Of a DNA stretch of 64,000 nt, positions 59,292 through 64,000 are shown piece after piece. This DNA comes from Lonicera japonica (Eukaryota > Streptophyta > Magnoliopsida > Dipsacales > Caprifoliaceae): assembly GCA_021464415.1 (NCBI GenBank), contig CM038467.1:9689411-9753410 (forward strand). The letters are read 5' to 3'. Position 1 is the stretch's first letter. Each line of letters starts with the position of its first letter. A program made the translations under genes and the position numbers. The notes beneath the pieces were generated by a model. That model was not told the DNA's origin, did not search any database, and saw nothing but the letters and a program-made list of their open reading frames with translations.

Positions 59292-60722
59292 AATGCAAAT
59301 TTAGCATCAATTGTCTAGAATAGAATAACTATTTAAATGGCGCTAAAACGGTTTTAGCACCCATTGTCCAACATTAGAATAAAACAGATTTAGTACACAT
59401 CCAATGCTATACGTCAATGTGCTAAAACATATTTAGCACCAATAGAAAACAAAGAACAACCAAATTCGAATGGTGCTAAAATAGATTTAACACAATTTTT
59501 GCCCAAAGTAACCAATCACATGGTACTAAAACAGTTTTAGCACCAATTGTCCAACACTAAAATGGTGCTAAATAGGTTTTAACACCACAGGTGAATATGT
59601 ATAACTAAATTGAAAGTGCTAAATAGTTTTAGCACCTCATTTAATTCTACACATCAAGATGCTAAAACATATTTAGCAACCTATTTTTGTCCAAAGTAAC
59701 TAATCACGTGGTGCTAAAACAGTTTTAGTACCATTTTTATCCAAAGTAACTAATCACATAGTGCTAAAACAATTTTAGCACTAATTCTCTAACACTAAAA
59801 TGGTGCTAAAAATATTTTATCATCACATGTGAACACATATTACTAAACTGAAGGTGTTAAACAATTTTAGTACCCCTATCAAATTCTATACATCAAGGTG
59901 CTAAAACAGATTTAGCTCAATTTTTGTCCAAAGTAACTAATCACATAGGTGCTAAAACGGTTTTAACACCAATTATCCAACACTAAAATGGTGCTAAAAC
60001 GGTTTTAGCACCACATGTGAACACATATTACAAAACTAAAGGTGCTAAAAAGTTTTAACACCTCATCTAATTCTATACATCAAGGTGCTAAAACAGATTT
60101 AGTACCATTTTTGTCCAAAGTAACTAATCACATAGTGCTAAAAGTGTTTTAGCACTAATTCTCCAACATTAAAATGGTGCTAAAAAAGGTTTTAGCACCA
60201 CATGTGAACACATATTACTGAAGGTGCTAAACAGTTTTAGCACCACATCCAATTCTATACATCAAGGTGCTAAAACATATTCAACACAATTTTTCTCTAA
60301 AGTAACTTAATCACATGGTGCTAAAACAATTTTAGTATCAATTGTCCAACACTAGAATGGTGTTAAAAAGATTTTAGCACTACAGGTGAACACATATAAC
60401 TAAATTGAAGGTGCTAAACAGTTTTAGCATCCCATCCACTTCTACACATCAATGTGCTAAAACAAATTTAGCATAATTTTTGTTCCAAAGTAACTAATCA
60501 CATGATACTAAAACAGTTTTTAGTACTAATTGTCCATCACTATAATGATGCTAAAAAGGGTTTAGCACCATAAGTGAACACGTATAACTAAACCGAAGGT
60601 GCTAAACAGTTTTAACACCCCATCCAATTCATACATCAAGCTATTAAAATATATTTAACATCATTTTTATCTAAAGTAACTAATCACATATTTTAGCACC
60701 AATTGTCCAACACTAGAATGGT
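59292..60722. repeat. Palindromic tandem array, about 188-bp units
   Basis: The anchor CCAAAGTAACTAATCACAT recurs at about 59500, 59690, 59738, 59926, 60112, 60293, 60482 and 60670, a spacing of about 181-190 bp apart from one short 48-bp step. Each unit carries several palindromes of the kind GTGCTAAAAC followed by GTTTTAGCAC, so single strands fold into many hairpins. Units have diverged by substitutions. No coding sense. Confidence 0.85.
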
Positions 60723-60760
60723 GTCATATCTTTGATTTAGGGTTATACAAAAAAAAGGAG

Positions 60761-61139
60761 AGTTGCGCTCAGATTTTTCTTTTCAAATCCCACTAGACTG
60801 TTGAAATTTGTCGATTCCGATAGCAAAAATACCTCTGATCGTCTTATTTTTTGCGTAGCTGTAGTAACTTTGTCTTCCGAACAACATATTCAAAAATCAA
60901 CCCAATTCCAACGGTTCGATCAAAAGTTACATGGGGTTCGTAAAAAAAAGAGTTGCAATCAGATTTTTTTTTTACAAATCCCTCTGGCTGCTGAAATTAG
61001 TCTATTTCAATAGCAAAACGACCTCTGATCGTCTTGATTTTTCGTGCAAATATAGTAACTTTGTCTTTCGAACAACATATCCCAAAATCAGTTCAATCCA
61101 ACGGTTCAATCAAAAGTTATATCCGTTTTACGATTGCAC
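60761..61139. repeat. Direct duplication of a 190-bp unit
   Basis: 60761-60950 and 60951-61139 share AGTTGC, ACCTCTGATCGTCTT, TAGTAACTTTGTCTT, CGAACAACATAT and CCAACGGTTC in the same order. Period close to that of the neighbouring array but sequence different. Probably part of the same transposon or satellite unit. Confidence 0.75.
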
Positions 61140-61205
61140 CTGTAGGAAAAAAAAAGAGATAAGAATGATGCTCCTCTCAGTGATACGATCGGAGAGTCGG
61201 GTGAT

Positions 61206-61231
61206 GGTGGTGGTGGTGGTGGTGGTGGTGG
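61206..61231 (+). repeat. (GGT)n microsatellite
   Basis: About eight GGT triplets. The open frames covering it on both strands are simple-repeat translations. Confidence 0.8.
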
Positions 61232-61992
61232 AATAGGTGAATCATTGGTGAGGAGGTTGGAGAACGAGGTGGTGGACAAATTTAGCACCAATAAAGTTAA
61301 AATCGGTATAATATAACTATTTAGGAGTTGAGAGAGAAAGTGGTATTGTTTAGGGTATTTTTGTCCATCAACATTTATCATTTTTCTTAAAATAAGTTAA
61401 TATTATGAAAAGTGTCTTTATTGTAAAACCAAATTATGAAATTAGTACTACTTTTCTTTATTAAACATGAGTCCGTCCTTAGAGTTATAAAACATTACGG
61501 AACGAGTTCTAATAACCCATTATCTCTTTATTTTTTCCCTACGTTTTCACTCCTTCATTTACCCTCATTAGAGCGACTAATTAATTATTTAGGCCACACT
61601 CACCATTGCAAATTCAAATAGTAGTTATTATATTATATATATATGGTTTAATAAGGGTGGAGATATGGTACTTGCAATATCTCTTGAAAATATTCTCACT
61701 TTTCATTCGAATTTTGACAACCGAGTAAGGTGTATATTATTCAGTTGCAAATGACCGAATATAAACTTGATAATGCCTTACTCAGTTGTCAAGGACTGAG
61801 TATATAGGCATAACTCGGCCTTAAGAACCGAACAATGGATACCTTACTCGGTTGAGAAGAATTGAATGAAAATAAAAATATTACTAAGTGTTTTTGAAAA
61901 TGCCAATATCCTCCGCCTTTAATGACTACGCACACATACATGAACCTAGTTTGCATCCCATATGCAAATTCCTTGTATTGTTCCAAACATGT

Positions 61993-62526
61993 AGGGTGCG
62001 TTTGATTGCAAGCGGGAAATTTGCATGGAAATAAAATAAGTTACCGGCAATTGAATTGCCTAGAATTGAGTTGAATGGAAAATGTAGTGTAGTGTGTTTG
62101 ATTGCCTAAATTTTCTACCTGAAAAATATTGGTTGTATTATGACATTTTTAATGTAGAAAAAATTATTGGTATTTTTTTTACATAATTATATAGTCATGA
62201 TGGATCTTATTTAATTGATCTTGATTAGTATATTTTAAATATTAATTTTTTATATTATTTTGAATTTTATATTTTAAGTTATGGCATTTTTGATGTAGAA
62301 AATGGTAAAAACTTTATCTCGTGAACCGTGCCCAAGTATGGAAAACAAAAAACAACCTCCCCCCCTAAGAAAACATTTTCCTCAATTGCCTTGAAAATGC
62401 ACATGTGTGAGCCAAAAGTGGGAATTGAATTGTCTAGAAAAAAAAAGCCAATCAAACACTTTAAATTATCAAATCAAGTGGAAAATGCACATTTTCCATG
62501 AAAAATATTGCCAATCAAACACACCC
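61993..62526. mobile_element. MITE-like element, hAT-type ends
   Basis: Left AGGGTGCGTTTGATTG and inverse right AGGGTGTGTTTGATTG differ at one position, about 534 bp apart. Inside, short words such as TTTCCATGAAAA and GGAAATTTGCATGG are mirrored. No transposase. Confidence 0.65.
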
Positions 62527-63066
62527 TTAGTGACTTTTTGTAGAATATTTTTCTTCAGCTAGCTGTTCAGAATGGAAATATACACTTCGAAGAGGGAATA
62601 CTTTTAAATTAATATAGCCAATTAAATATTAATATAAGAACGTTCTCTCATATTTTGTTATTAAACTAATTATTTCAACTTAATTAATTATAAAAAATTA
62701 AATATTATTTTCTAAATTAAATGAGATGTTATAGGATTATTAAATTATATATATTTTTTAAAAAGGTGAGAATCTTAATTTAAGATGACGGAAGTATATA
62801 TATAGTTTATTTTTTAATTTTATAGTTGATCATATTTTTATTGTTTGAAAAAAAATTGAACCTAAATCTTATAAGTGAAATATTCAATTTTTTTTTTTTA
62901 TTTCAACCAACTTTCGTTAACTGGTGGGTTAAATAAATCAAGTTTTAAACTTAATAATCACATTAAAAAAAGGTAAAATACAGAATGAAAATCAAGTAGG
63001 CTATTTAAATTTGAATCTCAGTGGATACATACCAAATGTGATTTTATTTATTTTTTGGAAAACCAT

Positions 63067-63905
63067 ATGGGTGTGTTTGTCGCGCGAGATTAGAAGTAAG
63101 GATTGGATTAATTAGGATAAATAAATTCTATCATGTGTTTGGCGCAAGGGTGAATATGACATTCTAATTCTATCCCACGTTTGGTACAATGCAGAACTGA
63201 ATTGCATTTAGAATTAATTATCATTTTATCCCTTTAAAATCGGATAAATATATCCCACCCCTATAGGTGGTATTATTTTATCCTATAATTGTCGAATAAC
63301 AAAATGAATATAATTTTTTATTATTATTTTGATATTTTTCTTTACGCCTTTTAGATAATGAAATCTATTAATAAAAATTTTCAAATATCCAAAATCACTG
63401 TAACTCAACTAATAAAATTCATTTCTCGTATAATATAATATTTTTATTTTTATTTTATTAAATGAAGATATTTATAAGAAAATTTAATTTTAGAAAAAAA
63501 AAGGAAACATTAGAATTTGAAATTGTAATTGTACGTAATATATAATTTTTCTCCCATAAGAGTTTTTAACGAAACTTATTTATAAATAGGAGAATCGCAT
63601 TAGTAAAAATATATATATATATATATATATGTGGACAACAATTAAAATTACATATATTTTTTTTAAAAAAAAACAAGTTGTATTATATAATATCTGGACT
63701 TATAATCCAGAACTCCATCAAATGCAAAATTCATTAAATTTTTATCCGACTAATCCTTATTTTGTTTGATCATGCTTAATCCTTATCCGACTGATTCATT
63801 TTCTATCATATCCTACATAATTCATATCTAACTAATTTTCACTCTTTTCCTGTCCGGCCTTTATCCTATCCTATCATACCTTCTTATTCAACGCACCAAA
63901 CGCAC
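63067..63905. mobile_element. Possible MITE-like element
   Basis: Left end GGGTGTGTTTGTCGCGCG and inverse right end ATGTGCGTTTGGTGCGTTG are imperfect inverted repeats. The interior has several mirrored words (ATCCTTA and TAAGGAT types). Boundaries are uncertain. Confidence 0.4.
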
Positions 63906-64000
63906 ATTATGTAAGTGTGTCCTTACACTTGTTTATAAATGTGTGCACAGTTTTAAAACTCTATTATAATTATAATTCATAAGCGATTTTTAGTGCACGT

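Noticed and set aside
61106..61381. 91-residue minus frame with a proline run
   Set aside because: The proline run is the (GGT)n microsatellite read in reverse.

Overview
The window is nuclear DNA of a flowering plant, most likely a eudicot. It is AT-rich, its genes are split by GT-AG introns, and it holds a photosystem I antenna gene, an alpha-expansin, a MIKC*-type MADS-box gene and a cycling DOF factor. Much of the space between genes is transposon debris. All coordinates and exon joins were read by eye.

Layout. 0.67-2.36 kb: six C/D-box snoRNAs on the minus strand, downstream of a TATA box and a telo-box, with a duplicated hairpin repeat between them; this looks like one polycistronic snoRNA gene. 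3.7-10.1 kb: a degenerate minus-strand LTR retroelement, split by an almost intact Mutator-like element (4285-8973) with 211-bp terminal inverted repeats, a perfect 9-bp target duplication and a full MuDR-type transposase. 12.4-14.3 kb: alpha-expansin (+). 15.3-16.8 kb: LHCA4 (+). 17.8-21.7 kb: AGL65/AGL30-like MADS-box gene (-); its leader region holds a short LTR element (21844-23735) that itself contains a MITE. 26.9-29.3 kb: lipoate-protein ligase (-). 33.6-34.2 kb: EF-hand CML protein (-). 37.9-40.8 kb: cycling DOF factor (-). 41-52.6 kb: no gene recognised, but Helitrons, MITEs and an inverted pair of SINE-like copies. 53.1-53.6 kb: PSY-like sulfated-peptide precursor (+). 55.0-56.8 kb: GDSL esterase/lipase (-). 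57.8-64 kb: repeats only, including a 1.4-kb array of about 188-bp palindromic units.

The protein genes are ordinary neighbours, not a pathway. From memory, LHCA4, a CML protein and CDF3 also lie close together on Arabidopsis chromosome 3, and another CML-CDF pair lies on chromosome 5, so this part may be an old conserved block. The most interesting items are the snoRNA cluster, the nested and well-delimited transposons (MULE in LTR element, MITE in LTR element, Helitron), the PSY-like peptide gene and the palindromic satellite array.
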